Assembly (NCBI GenBank): GCA_963814095.1
Contig: CAWFBT010000014.1
Coordinates: 1-64,000 of the forward strand
Direction: 5' to 3'
Source: JACVRW01 sp963814095
GTDB taxonomy: Bacteria > Actinomycetota > Thermoleophilia > Solirubrobacterales > Thermoleophilaceae
DNA length: 64,000 nucleotides
Below, piece after piece: positions 36,932 through 45,025 of this stretch (position 1 is its first letter; each line of letters begins with the position of its first letter). Under the pieces are notes generated by a model. That model searched no databases. It had not been told where the DNA came from and worked only from the letters and a program-made list of their open reading frames with translations. Made by a program: the position numbers and the translations under genes.

Positions 36932-37228
36932 GAAGCTGCGACCGCCAAGGCGGTCAAGGCATTCCAATCCGCCAACGGCCTGGAGGCCGATGGAGCGGTC
37001 GGCACGAAGACCTGGTCGAAGCTCGTCGTGCCCGTTCGGCGCGGGCAGAGCGGCGAGCCGGTGCTCGCGGTCCAGGAGCTCCTCGGGATCGCGGCGGACG
37101 GCGAGTTCGGACCCGAGACGGAGAAGGCCACGCGACGCTTCCAGAAGCGCGTCCACCTCGCGGTCGACGGCGTGGTGGGCCCACACACCTGGCAGCTGCT
37201 GGTCGTCGAGAGTCAGGGCCGGGGCTAG
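36932..37228 (+). pseudogene. 3' fragment of a peptidoglycan-binding (PG_binding_1) protein
   Basis: From about 36932 the plus strand encodes AATAKAVKAFQSANGLEADG, then AVGTKTW, and a second repeat RRGQSGEPVLAVQELLGIAADGEFGPETEKATRRFQKRVHLAVDGVVGPHTW: two PGB-type three-helix repeats, the first lacking its start. The in-frame sequence upstream of 36932 is antisense to the delta-60 remnant and resembles nothing, so the true 5' end is lost. Ends 15 bp before the tRNA gene. Confidence 0.68.
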
Positions 37229-37243
37229 AATCCGCCGCTCGAC

Positions 37244-37316
37244 GCGGACGTAGCTCAGTTGGTAGAGCGTCGGCTTCCCAAGCCGAAGGTCGCGGGTTCG
37301 ACCCCCGTCGTCCGCT
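37244..37316 (+). tRNA. tRNA-Gly (CCC)
   Basis: 73-nt cloverleaf: acceptor GCGGACG/CGTCCGC, D arm GCTC-AGTTGGTA-GAGC, anticodon stem TCGGC/GCCGA with loop TTCCCAA (anticodon CCC, reads GGG), T arm with loop TTCGACC, discriminator T. CCA is not encoded. Confidence 0.96.
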
Positions 37317-37444
37317 TTATGCGACCGTCGTGAGCGCCGAGACGCGGCGGCTTGCACGCTGCTGGAATGCACCAGCGCGCGCATGGACGATCTCGCACCC
37401 CGCCGCGCGGCCCATGGCGAGGACTGGGCGGCTGCGCCGGTTTC

Positions 37445-37473
37445 TTGACAGGCGGCGGAACCGCCCCGAGGAT
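37445..37473 (+). promoter_or_regulatory. Putative promoter of the stalk-repeat protein gene
   Basis: TTGACA (37445-37450), 17-nt spacer holding a GGCGG/CCGCC inverted repeat, then GAGGAT (37468-37473). The gene's own RBS AGGAGGT lies about 7 nt before ATG 37536, so this transcript has a leader. Nothing else is seen in the 219-bp gap after the tRNA. Confidence 0.45.
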
Positions 37474-37535
37474 CGGCGAAAGGAGGAGTCTCGGCGCGCA
37501 GGCCGGGCTCGACACGAGACCAGGAGGTACGCACC

Positions 37536-38342
37536 ATGCGCGTCCCATTCAGGCGCGGGCGTCCATCGCCTGCCATGGCGGTGGCATTCGTTGCACTGCT
37601 CGCGGCGCTCTCCGGCACGGCCGTCGCCCTGCCCGGCAGCAACACCGTCGACTCGGGCGACCTAAGGCGAGGCGCCGTGAAGAACTCGGACATCGCGCGG
37701 GGGGCGGTGACCGGATCGAAGATCCGGAACGGCGCCGTCACCGGGTCCAAGATCCAGAACGGGACGATCACGGGCGCGAAGCTCGCCAACGACACAGTTA
37801 CCGGGGCGCAGATCAACGAGAGCACGCTGGGGACGATCCCGCGCGCCGAGCGCGCGAACACGGCCGGCACGGCCGAGAGCGCGAACACGGCCGGGGGCCG
37901 GCGCACGGCCGGGAACGCGAACACAGTTGGCGGGCACGCGGCCAACAGCCTCGTGCGAGTGGCCTTTGCGGGCGCCGACAGCGACGCTCTGGTCGGCGAG
38001 AGTGGCACCGCGCTCTCCACCGCGATCACGGCGCCCAGTGCCGGCTTCCTGGTCATCAACGCGGGCTCCGATGTCACCAACGTGCCGGAGCCGGTTGCCG
38101 ACGTGGCGATCGAGTGCTCCATCGAGGTCGATGGAACCGAGTCGCTGCCCTCGGTGCGAATCATCTCGCTCGGCGCCGACAACACGGAGGAGAACTGCAC
38201 CACCGAGACGGTTGTCCAGGTGGGCGCGGGGGACCACACAGTCGACTTCGAATACGCCGACGTCGACGCCGACACGATTGTTGGCGCGTCCTCGCTGCAG
38301 GTGCTGTTCGTGCCGTTCGGGGGGACGGGGGCGCTGCCCTAG
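37536..38342 (+). CDS. Secreted protein with stalk-like short repeats and a C-terminal beta domain
   Basis: 268 residues. Signal peptide (MAVAFVALLAALSGTAVALPG). Residues about 36-95 are a run of short units: SGDLRRGAVKNSDIARGAVTG, then SKIRNG-AVTG, SKIQNG-TITG, AKLAND-TVTG, AQI, a 10-residue periodicity typical of beta-helical or coiled stalks. ERANTAGTAESANTAGG and NANTVGGHAAN precede a domain with two Cys (IECSIEV, EENCTTET) possibly disulfide-bonded. Probably surface-exposed; function unknown. Confidence 0.72.
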   Translation: MRVPFRRGRPSPAMAVAFVALLAALSGTAVALPGSNTVDSGDLRRGAVKNSDIARGAVTGSKIRNGAVTGSKIQNGTITGAKLANDTVTGAQINESTLGTIPRAERANTAGTAESANTAGGRRTAGNANTVGGHAANSLVRVAFAGADSDALVGESGTALSTAITAPSAGFLVINAGSDVTNVPEPVADVAIECSIEVDGTESLPSVRIISLGADNTEENCTTETVVQVGAGDHTVDFEYADVDADTIVGASSLQVLFVPFGGTGALP

Positions 38343-38377
38343 GCCGAGTCGTCTGGGGCGAACGCGCAACGTCACGC

Positions 38378-38410
38378 GCGGCGGCTGGGGACCGTTGTTC
38401 CGGCCGCCGC
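38378..38410 (+). terminator. GC-rich hairpin downstream of the stalk-repeat gene
   Basis: GCGGCGGC (38378-38385) pairs perfectly with GCCGCCGC (38403-38410); the inner bases extend the stem. It lies 36 bp after the stop codon. No U-tract follows, as is common in high-GC actinobacteria, so terminator function is a guess. Confidence 0.45.
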
Positions 38411-38505
38411 CCCGGACTTCTTCGCGGCCGGTCGCACGAGCAGGTGCGCGCTCTGATTGGCAGAGCTGGCGTTGTGGACGGCTTCAATGGAGCGCACTTG
38501 CCCGC

Positions 38506-38534
38506 TTGACAGACCGCCCAGGAACAGAGAGGTT
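38506..38534 (+). promoter_or_regulatory. Putative promoter of the NHL/Fn3 protein gene
   Basis: TTGACA (38506-38511), 17-nt spacer, GAGGTT (38529-38534); GTG 38543 follows after 8 nt, so the message would be leaderless. The same TTGACA-17-GAGG(A/T)T arrangement precedes the neighbouring stalk gene. Confidence 0.45.
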
Positions 38535-38542
38535 TGTGAAGG

Positions 38543-40720
38543 GTGAGGGGGAGCTCTCGTGTTCTGGTCCTGCTGGGTGCGTTGGCCGGGGTCGCGCTGG
38601 CGGGTACGCCCGCGCACGCCGAGACGACGCATCCGTTCCTGACCTCCTTCAACGGCAGCGACACGCCGGCCGGCAGCTTTCGTGCCGCGGGGCGAGTCGG
38701 GGTGGATCAGACCAACGGCCACGTCTACGTCATCGACATCAGCAGCGTCTTCGCCGGCACCGGCGCCATCGAGGTCTTCGACGAGAACGGCGCGTTCCAG
38801 CGCGAGATCACCGGTGAGGACACTCCCGCCGGCTCGTTCGCCCTCTCGCGGATCGGCAGCTCGGGCGTCGCCGCGCACGACGGCGAGGTCTACGTGGCCG
38901 ACACGCGCAACAACGTCGTCGGCCTGTTCGACGCAACCGGCGCCTACGTGCGCCAGCTCACCGGCATCGTCGCGCCCACGGGCGTGGCCGTCGACGCCGC
39001 CGGCCACGTCTGGGTAGCCGAATCGGGGAACGGCGAAGACGCGAACGGGATGGTCCACGAGTTCGACGAGACGGGCACGCTCGTCCAGAGCTGGCCCAAC
39101 GGCTACTTCCAGACCGACGCGATCGCGCTCGACTCGACCGGACGCGTCTACCTGCTGAACGGCGGCGGGGACGTCACGCGCTGGACGCCGACGGGCGGCG
39201 ACGAGACCCTGATCACGGACTCCGCGACCGGCATCGCGATCGACCCCGGCGACGACCACCTGTACGTCGACAAGCGCAACTCGGTCAGCGAGTACGACGA
39301 GACGGGGACGCTCGTCGTCGAGTTCGGGTCGGGCCGCGTCTCCAACTCGTTCGGAGTGGCGGTCGACGGCGACAGCGGCAGGGTGTACGTGTCGAACTCG
39401 ATCCCGCCGGTGCAGGTGAACGTCTTCGGGCCGCTCGCCACGATTCCGGACGTGAGCGTCGGCGAGGCGAGCGCGATCACCACGACGAGCGCCGCGCTCA
39501 GCGGCACGATCAACCCGCTCGGCATTGCGGCCGGCTACCAGTTCGAGTGGGGCACCGACACGGACTACGGCAACGTTGCGCCGGCGACCCCGGTCGACGC
39601 CGGCGACGGCACCGACGACCTGCCGGCGACTGCGAACCTGTCCGGCCTTGCGCCGGGGACCACCTACCACTACCGGCTCAAGGGAACCAACGCGGGCGGA
39701 AGCAATTTCAGCCAGGACGGCAGCTTCACGACCCTGAGCCCGCCCACGATCGTCTCGACGTCGGGCGACGGTGGCGTTGGGTCCGCGACGCTGACGGGGC
39801 TCGTGAACCCGCGGGGCTTCGAAACCAGCTTCCACTTCGAGTACGGCCTCGACGACGGCTACGGATCGAGCACGACCGAGACGGCGCTTGGTGGCGGCTT
39901 CGACGACCTCAGCGCGACGGCGGCGATCAGCGGCCTCGAGTCCGGCAGGACCTACCACTTCCGCGTCGTCGCGACGAACGCCGGCGGCACGTCGACAGGA
40001 GAAGACGCGACCGTAAGGGTCACGCCGGCCCCGTCGATCAGCGGCCTGTCGGTGAGCGACGTGGGTCACGACCGCGCGACGCTCCATGCCTGGATCAACG
40101 CGAACGGCGCCGCGACCACCTACCAGTTCGAGTACGGCCCGACGGCCGCCTACGGCTCGGTCAGTCCCGCGCTTCCGGCGAGCATCGGCTCCGGGAGCGC
40201 CGTGCTGCCCGTCAGCTCGACGCTCACCGGGCTCGCCCCCGGCACGACCTACCACCAGCGCGTGATCGCGAGGAGCGCCGCCGGCGAGTCGGCGGGCCCC
40301 GATCAGACGTTCACGACGCTCCCGGCGCCGGGGCGGACCGCGCCCGGCGGGGGCGGCTCCGGCAGCGCGGCCCCGTCACCGCCCGGCCCGCCGAAGACGC
40401 CGCTCCGGGTGGCCGCGCTCACGAGGAGGCAGCTCGCGAAATGGGCCAGGACCGGCCGGGTGACGCTGCGCGTGACGGTCGGCGGAGCCGGCACAGTCAC
40501 GGCCCGCGCGAGGGCGAGGCTCCCGGGTCAGTTCCAGCGGTCGACCGTGGCGCGCGCCTCGAACGCGGCGGTGGGGCCGGGAGATCTGACACTCGCGCTA
40601 CGGCTCTCGCGCGCGGCCAGGCGGGCGCTCGCGCGGACCCGCTTGGCGGTGACGGTCGTGGTGGACGGTGCGGGCGCGCAGCGCGCCCGCACCCTGCGCG
40701 TGACGCTCAGGGCCCGCTAG
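38543..40720 (+). CDS. Secreted NHL-repeat propeller protein with Fn3-like domains
   Basis: 725 residues. Signal peptide (VLVLLGALAGVALAGTPAHA). Residues about 25-290 are NHL-type blades (VGVDQTNGHVYVIDI, GVAAHDGEVYVADTRNN, GVAVDAAGHVWVAES, IAIDPGDDHLYVDKRN). Three Fn3-like domains of about 90 residues follow, each with the (Y/F)xFE(W/Y)G strand and a GLxxGxTYHxR strand. Then a Gly/Pro linker and a basic C-terminal domain rich in Arg/Ala. Extracellular, probably adhesive or carbohydrate-binding; no enzyme motif. Confidence 0.8.
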   Translation: MRGSSRVLVLLGALAGVALAGTPAHAETTHPFLTSFNGSDTPAGSFRAAGRVGVDQTNGHVYVIDISSVFAGTGAIEVFDENGAFQREITGEDTPAGSFALSRIGSSGVAAHDGEVYVADTRNNVVGLFDATGAYVRQLTGIVAPTGVAVDAAGHVWVAESGNGEDANGMVHEFDETGTLVQSWPNGYFQTDAIALDSTGRVYLLNGGGDVTRWTPTGGDETLITDSATGIAIDPGDDHLYVDKRNSVSEYDETGTLVVEFGSGRVSNSFGVAVDGDSGRVYVSNSIPPVQVNVFGPLATIPDVSVGEASAITTTSAALSGTINPLGIAAGYQFEWGTDTDYGNVAPATPVDAGDGTDDLPATANLSGLAPGTTYHYRLKGTNAGGSNFSQDGSFTTLSPPTIVSTSGDGGVGSATLTGLVNPRGFETSFHFEYGLDDGYGSSTTETALGGGFDDLSATAAISGLESGRTYHFRVVATNAGGTSTGEDATVRVTPAPSISGLSVSDVGHDRATLHAWINANGAATTYQFEYGPTAAYGSVSPALPASIGSGSAVLPVSSTLTGLAPGTTYHQRVIARSAAGESAGPDQTFTTLPAPGRTAPGGGGSGSAAPSPPGPPKTPLRVAALTRRQLAKWARTGRVTLRVTVGGAGTVTARARARLPGQFQRSTVARASNAAVGPGDLTLALRLSRAARRALARTRLAVTVVVDGAGAQRARTLRVTLRAR

Positions 40721-40980
40721 GGCTTGACCTCCGGCGGGATGTCGTCCTGCCCCTCGCTGAAGCGCCGCTCCTCGTGCTTCTCCGGATCGCCCTCGGGGAG
40801 GTCCTCCTGACCCTCGCTGAAGCGCCCGTGATGCTGGTGCTCTGGATCTCCCTCGGGGAGCTTCTCCTCGCCGGTGCTGAAGCGCCCGTGGTGCTCGTCC
40901 TCGGGGTGCTCCTCCGGCGCGTCCTCGCCCCTGGCGAAATCGGGATCTCGCTCGGTGTGCTGGTTCGGATCCTTTTCCAT
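40717..40980 (-). CDS. Small acidic tandem-repeat protein
   Basis: 87 residues made of about 20-residue repeats: HHGRFSTGEEKLPEGDPEHQ, HHGRFSEGQEDLPEGDPEKH, ERRFSEGQDDIPPEVKP. Highly charged, no hydrophobic core, so probably disordered. RBS GGAGAGGAGG precedes the ATG at good spacing. The end overlaps the stop of the NHL/Fn3 gene by 4 nt. No known function. Confidence 0.68.
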   Translation of the reverse strand: MEKDPNQHTERDPDFARGEDAPEEHPEDEHHGRFSTGEEKLPEGDPEHQHHGRFSEGQEDLPEGDPEKHEERRFSEGQDDIPPEVKP

Positions 40981-41097
40981 TTGACTGGCCTCCTCTCCGG
41001 CCGGTGCAGGTCGGCAACCGGCTGGAGCTTGCGTTACCCGGGTAGAGGGACTCTACGCCGCCTGTAACAGGGGGCACAGAGAGGGGTATCACCGCCG
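40981..41097. other. Divergent intergenic region with a short inverted repeat
   Basis: 117 bp between the leftward repeat protein and rightward plsC. GTAGAG/CTCTAC (41042-41056, 3-nt loop) is a perfect inverted repeat, preceded by the palindrome ACCCGGGT. Could be an operator; no clear promoter pair was found. Confidence 0.3.
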
Positions 41098-41904
41098 GTG
41101 CAGCTCTTTCGCCGCAAACGTTCGCTGAAGGATCGGGCGATCCGTCGTGGCCGCGCCATTCGCAAGGCGGCTCCGCAGCTCGACATCCCGTGGGCGCGCT
41201 CCTGGCTCGCCGGGGCGATCCGCGAGAACTTCCTGCGCTTCGTGCTGCGCCCGACGATGAGCGTCTACACGCGCCGCAGGTCGACGGGCGGCGACCGCCT
41301 CTCGCGCATCAAGGGACCGGTCATCCTCGTGGCGAACCACGCCAGCCACATCGACACGCCCGTGATCCTGGCCGCTTTGCCGCGCCGCTTCCGCAAGCGC
41401 ACGGCCGTGGCCGCGGCGGCGGACTACTTCTACCGGAACCGCATGGTCGCGGCGCTCGTCTCGCTGATCTTCAACACGGTGCCGCTCGACCGCGACGGCG
41501 GCGGCGTCGGCAAGTCGGCTACTGAGCATCTCGACAAGCTGCTCGACCAGGGCTGGAACCTGCTGCTCTATCCCGAGGGGACGCGCTCACGCAGCGGCGG
41601 GCGCGGCCGCGTGCGGCGCGGCGCGGCGGTGCTGGCGGAGCGCCACAAGCTCCCGGTGATCCCGATCCGGGTGACCGGCACGAGCGCCGTGATGCCGCCC
41701 GGGCGCTTCTGGCCGAAGCGGCTGCACGGCAAGATCATGTCGAGGCGCCACAAGATCGAGATCGCCTTCGGCGACCCGATCACGCCGAGCAAGGACTCGT
41801 CCGCCGTGATCGACCGCGTGCAGAACTTCTTCGACGGCGACGGCGACGGCCGCTTCGCGCGCGTGCGCGAGAAGGTCGGCGAGAAGGTCGCCGAGCGCTA
41901 CTAG
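41098..41904 (+). CDS. 1-acyl-sn-glycerol-3-phosphate acyltransferase family protein
   Basis: 268 residues, PlsC fold. Block I NHASHIDTPV (HX4D, about 80-86), block III LLLYPEGTRSRSGGRGRVRRGAA, block IV PVIPIRVTGTSAVMPPG. Transfers acyl chains to lysophosphatidate-type acceptors. N- and C-termini are Lys/Arg-rich, suggesting peripheral membrane binding. GTG start; the end is 3 bp from the convergent glpK. Confidence 0.88.
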   Translation: MQLFRRKRSLKDRAIRRGRAIRKAAPQLDIPWARSWLAGAIRENFLRFVLRPTMSVYTRRRSTGGDRLSRIKGPVILVANHASHIDTPVILAALPRRFRKRTAVAAAADYFYRNRMVAALVSLIFNTVPLDRDGGGVGKSATEHLDKLLDQGWNLLLYPEGTRSRSGGRGRVRRGAAVLAERHKLPVIPIRVTGTSAVMPPGRFWPKRLHGKIMSRRHKIEIAFGDPITPSKDSSAVIDRVQNFFDGDGDGRFARVREKVGEKVAERY

Positions 41905-41907
41905 CCG

Positions 41908-43401
41908 CTAGTCGTCGTCCTCGTCGATCCAGTCGGTGGTGCGCTCGACGGCCTTGCGCCACTTGCGGTAGCCCTTCTCGCGGTGCTGCCCGTCCATGTC
42001 CGGGCTCCATTCGGCCGCCTTGTGCCAGTTCGCGCGCAGGCTCTCGACGTCGGGCCAGACGCCCGCGGCCAGCCCGGCCGCGTAGGCCGCCCCGAGCGAC
42101 ACCGTCTCGGCCACGATCGGCCGCACGACCGGCACGTCGAGCACGTCGGCCAGGAACTGCATGAGCAGGTTGTTGGCGGTCATGCCGCCGTCCACGCGCA
42201 GCGCCGAGAGCGGCACGCCGTAGTCGGTGTTCATGGCCTCGACCACCTCGCGCGTCTGCCACGCCGTGGCCTCCAGCACCGCGCGTGCCAGGTGGCCCTT
42301 CTGGATGTAGCCGGTGAGCCCCGCGATCACGCCGCGGGCGTCGCTGCGCCAGTGCGGCGCGAACAGGCCGGAGAACGCGGGCACGAAGTAACAGCCGCCG
42401 TTGTCGTCGACGCTGCGGGCGAGCGTCTCGATCTCGGGCGCGCTGCCGATCAGCCCGAGGTTGTCGCGGAACCACTGCACGAGCGCGCCGGTCACCGCCA
42501 TCGAGCCCTCGAGCGCGTAGGTGGCGGGCTGGTCGCCGAGCTTGTAGCCGACCGTCGTGAGCAGGCCGTTCTCCGAGCGCACCGGGCGCTCGCCGGTGTT
42601 GAGGAGCAGGAAGCTGCCGGTGCCATAGGTGCATTTCGCGTCGCCGGCTGAGAAGCAGGTCTGTCCGACGAGCGCCGCGTGCTGGTCGCCCAGCGCCGAC
42701 GCCACCGGCACGCCGGCGAGCGGCTCGCCGGCCTCCCCGTAGAGCTCCGCAGACGACCGGATCTCCGGGAGCATCGCGCGTGGAATCCCCATCGCGTCGA
42801 GCAGCCGGTCGTCCCAGTCGGCGGCGTCGAGGCTCATCAGCATGGTGCGGCTGGCGTTGGTCACGTCGGTCACGTGGCGCCCGGTCAGCTTCCAGATCAG
42901 CCAGCTGTCCATCGTCCCGAACAGCACCTGGCCCGCCTCGGCGCGCTCCTCGAGCCCGGGTATGCGGTCGAGCAGCCAGCGGATCTTCGGGCCGGAGAAG
43001 TAGGTGGCGAGCGGCAGGCCGCAGATCTCCTGGAAGCGCTGCTGGCCGACGTCACCGGCGAGCTCGCGGCAGAGATGGTCGGTGCGCGTGTCCTGCCAGG
43101 TGATCGCATTGCTGACCGGCTCGCCGGTGTCGCGGTTCCACAGCACGGTCGTCTCGCGCTGGTTCGCGATGCCGATCGCGACGAGGTCGCTGAGCTCGAG
43201 GTCCGCGCCGGCGAGCGCCTCGCCGACCACCGTCACGACGTTCGCCCAGATCTCCTTCGGGTCGTGCTCGACCCAACCGGGACGCGGGTAGCCGTGGCGG
43301 TGCTCCTTTTGCCCCACCGAGACGATGCGAGCCGACTCGTCGAAGACGAGACAGCGAGACGAGGCGGTGCCCTGGTCAATCGAGGCGACGTACTTGCTCA
43401 T
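41908..43401 (-). CDS. glpK: Glycerol kinase (copy 1)
   Basis: 497 residues, FGGY kinase. YVASIDQGTASSRCLVFD, GIANQRETTVLWNRDTG, ATYFSGPKIRWLLDR, YGTGSFLLLNTG and RVDGGMTANNLLMQFLADVLDVPV. Makes glycerol 3-phosphate from glycerol and ATP. ATG 43401 follows the IclR stop by 4 nt, so it is co-transcribed with the regulator. A second, clearly paralogous copy lies in the divergent operon. Confidence 0.95.
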   Translation of the reverse strand: MSKYVASIDQGTASSRCLVFDESARIVSVGQKEHRHGYPRPGWVEHDPKEIWANVVTVVGEALAGADLELSDLVAIGIANQRETTVLWNRDTGEPVSNAITWQDTRTDHLCRELAGDVGQQRFQEICGLPLATYFSGPKIRWLLDRIPGLEERAEAGQVLFGTMDSWLIWKLTGRHVTDVTNASRTMLMSLDAADWDDRLLDAMGIPRAMLPEIRSSAELYGEAGEPLAGVPVASALGDQHAALVGQTCFSAGDAKCTYGTGSFLLLNTGERPVRSENGLLTTVGYKLGDQPATYALEGSMAVTGALVQWFRDNLGLIGSAPEIETLARSVDDNGGCYFVPAFSGLFAPHWRSDARGVIAGLTGYIQKGHLARAVLEATAWQTREVVEAMNTDYGVPLSALRVDGGMTANNLLMQFLADVLDVPVVRPIVAETVSLGAAYAAGLAAGVWPDVESLRANWHKAAEWSPDMDGQHREKGYRKWRKAVERTTDWIDEDDD

Positions 43402-43405
43402 GCTG

Positions 43406-44170
43406 CTACCACGGGATGGCGCCGAGCTCGCGTGAAACCGCCCGCGCAGCCTCCCGGACGTAAGCGACGAGTTCCTCCCGAGCGCCGCCATCCTCGCATA
43501 TCCGGTCGGAAGCGCCGGAGATGCCGATGGCCCCGACAATCAGCCCGCGACGGTCCTCTATCGGAGCCGCCAGCGAGACGACTCCCTCGAGCAGCTCCTC
43601 GCGGTCGATGGCCCAGCCCCGCTCGCGCACGTCCTGAAGCTCGCGCCGCAACCGATAGAGGTCGGTGATCGTCGAGGTCGTGCACGCGCGCAGACCGTTG
43701 CGGGTCAGCTCGGAGGCGAGGTACTGGTGGTGGGCGAGCAGCGCCTTGCCGAGCGCCGTCGCGTGCGCCGGCAGCAGCGCGCCGACCTCGAGGGCCTGGT
43801 GGCTGTCGTCGGGACGGAAGACGTGATGGACGACGAGCACCTGGTTCTCGTGCAGGGTCCCGATGCGCACGCTCTCCTCGCTGCGGGCGGCGAGCGCGTC
43901 GGACCAGTTGAGGGCACGCGTGCGCAGCTCGTTGCCGTCGAGGTAGCTCGAACCCATGTGCAGGAGAGCCGCGCCGAGCTGGTACTTGCCCGACTCGGCA
44001 TCCTGCTCGACGAAGCCGACGCGCTGCAGCGTGCGCAGGATGCCGTGGACGGTGGCCTTGTTGAGCTCGAGCTCGCCGGCGAGCTCGGCGACGCCCAGCC
44101 GGTGGGTGCGCCCCGACAGCAGCCGCAGGATTGCGGCCGCGCGCTCGATCGACTGAATGTGGCCAGGCAT
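43406..44170 (-). CDS. IclR-family transcriptional regulator
   Basis: 254 residues from ATG 44170. N-terminal winged helix (IQSIERAAAILRLLSGRTHRLGVAELAGELELNKATVHGILRTLQRVGFVEQD) and the C-terminal effector domain (ALGKALLAHH, REELLEGVVSLAAPIEDRRGLIVGAIGISG). Probably controls the glycerol locus (like GylR) through the palindrome next to its start. Upstream in-frame starts exist (up to 44272), but they would place the protein across the operator. Confidence 0.9.
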   Translation of the reverse strand: MPGHIQSIERAAAILRLLSGRTHRLGVAELAGELELNKATVHGILRTLQRVGFVEQDAESGKYQLGAALLHMGSSYLDGNELRTRALNWSDALAARSEESVRIGTLHENQVLVVHHVFRPDDSHQALEVGALLPAHATALGKALLAHHQYLASELTRNGLRACTTSTITDLYRLRRELQDVRERGWAIDREELLEGVVSLAAPIEDRRGLIVGAIGISGASDRICEDGGAREELVAYVREAARAVSRELGAIPW

Positions 44171-44216
44171 GGGGTTTCCGGGTCGTCGTGAACCGGCAGG
44201 CACAAGTTTGTGAACT

Positions 44217-44237
44217 GCGTTTGACATTGTCAAACGC
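44217..44237. promoter_or_regulatory. Perfect 21-bp palindromic operator, probable IclR site
   Basis: Arms GCGTTTGACA (44217-44226) and TGTCAAACGC (44228-44237) around a single T. It lies between the divergent iclR-glpK and glpF genes. Its left arm contains the -35 hexamer of the glpF promoter, so a bound repressor would block RNA polymerase. Confidence 0.75.
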
Positions 44238-44250
44238 GCTCGGATAGTGT
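44221..44250 (+). promoter_or_regulatory. Promoter of the glpF-dhaKL-glpK operon
   Basis: TTGACA (44221-44226), 18-nt spacer, TAGTGT (44245-44250), followed by a leader of about 30 nt and the strong RBS AGGAGG (44276-44281) 5 nt before the TTG start of glpF. The -35 is inside the palindromic operator. Confidence 0.65.
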
Positions 44251-44286
44251 CGCGGCGCCAGCTTTGTCCCACGAGAGGAGGAGCTC

Positions 44287-45000
44287 TTGAGCATCTTCGG
44301 TGCTGAGACGATCGGGACGGCGCTCCTGATCCTGTTCGGAGATGGTGTCGTGGCGGCCGTGCTTCTGAACAAGTCCAAGGTTCAGAACGCCGACTGGGTC
44401 GTGATCGCGCTCGGCTGGGGTTTCGCAGTCATGGTGGGCGCGTACGCCGTCGGCCAGTTCAGCGGTGCTCATCTCAATCCGGCGGTCACCGTCGGCCTGT
44501 GGATAAGCGGCGCGATCGACGGGAGCGACGTCCCCGAATATTTCGCCGGCGAGTTCCTGGGGGCGGCCATCGGAGCACTGCTTGTGTTCCTTGCCTACTA
44601 CCAACACTTCGGCGAAACCGAGGATCCAGGCCTGAAGCTTGCGGTCTTCTCGACCGGCCCGGCGATCCGCAACTACGGGTGGAACATGGTGACCGAGATC
44701 ATCGGCACGTTCGCGCTCGTGTTCGGCATCCTCGCGATTGCCGACAACGCGGCTCCAGGGGAATCGGGGTTGACCACGCTCCTTGTGGCGTTCCTCGTGG
44801 CCGCGATCGGATTGTCACTAGGCGGACCAACCGGCTACGCGATCAACCCGGCGCGTGACCTGAGCCCGCGCATCATGCACGCGATCCTGCCCATCCCGGG
44901 CAAGGGCTCCTCCGACTGGAGCTACTCCTGGGTGCCGGTGGTCGCGCCGCTCATGGGCGGGGCGCTCGGTGGGTTCTGCTTCTGGTGGTGGTGGCCCTAG
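44287..45000 (+). CDS. glpF: Glycerol facilitator / aquaglyceroporin
   Basis: 237 residues, MIP family. Two NPA boxes, SGAHLNPAVTVGLW and GYAINPARDLSPR. The Asp after the second NPA (NPARD) is the GlpF-type residue associated with glycerol passage. Six TM helices. TTG start is supported by AGGAGG 5 nt upstream. First gene of the rightward operon. Confidence 0.95.
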   Translation: MSIFGAETIGTALLILFGDGVVAAVLLNKSKVQNADWVVIALGWGFAVMVGAYAVGQFSGAHLNPAVTVGLWISGAIDGSDVPEYFAGEFLGAAIGALLVFLAYYQHFGETEDPGLKLAVFSTGPAIRNYGWNMVTEIIGTFALVFGILAIADNAAPGESGLTTLLVAFLVAAIGLSLGGPTGYAINPARDLSPRIMHAILPIPGKGSSDWSYSWVPVVAPLMGGALGGFCFWWWWP

Positions 45001-45025
45001 GCCGTAAACGCCCTGGGAGGCGACT

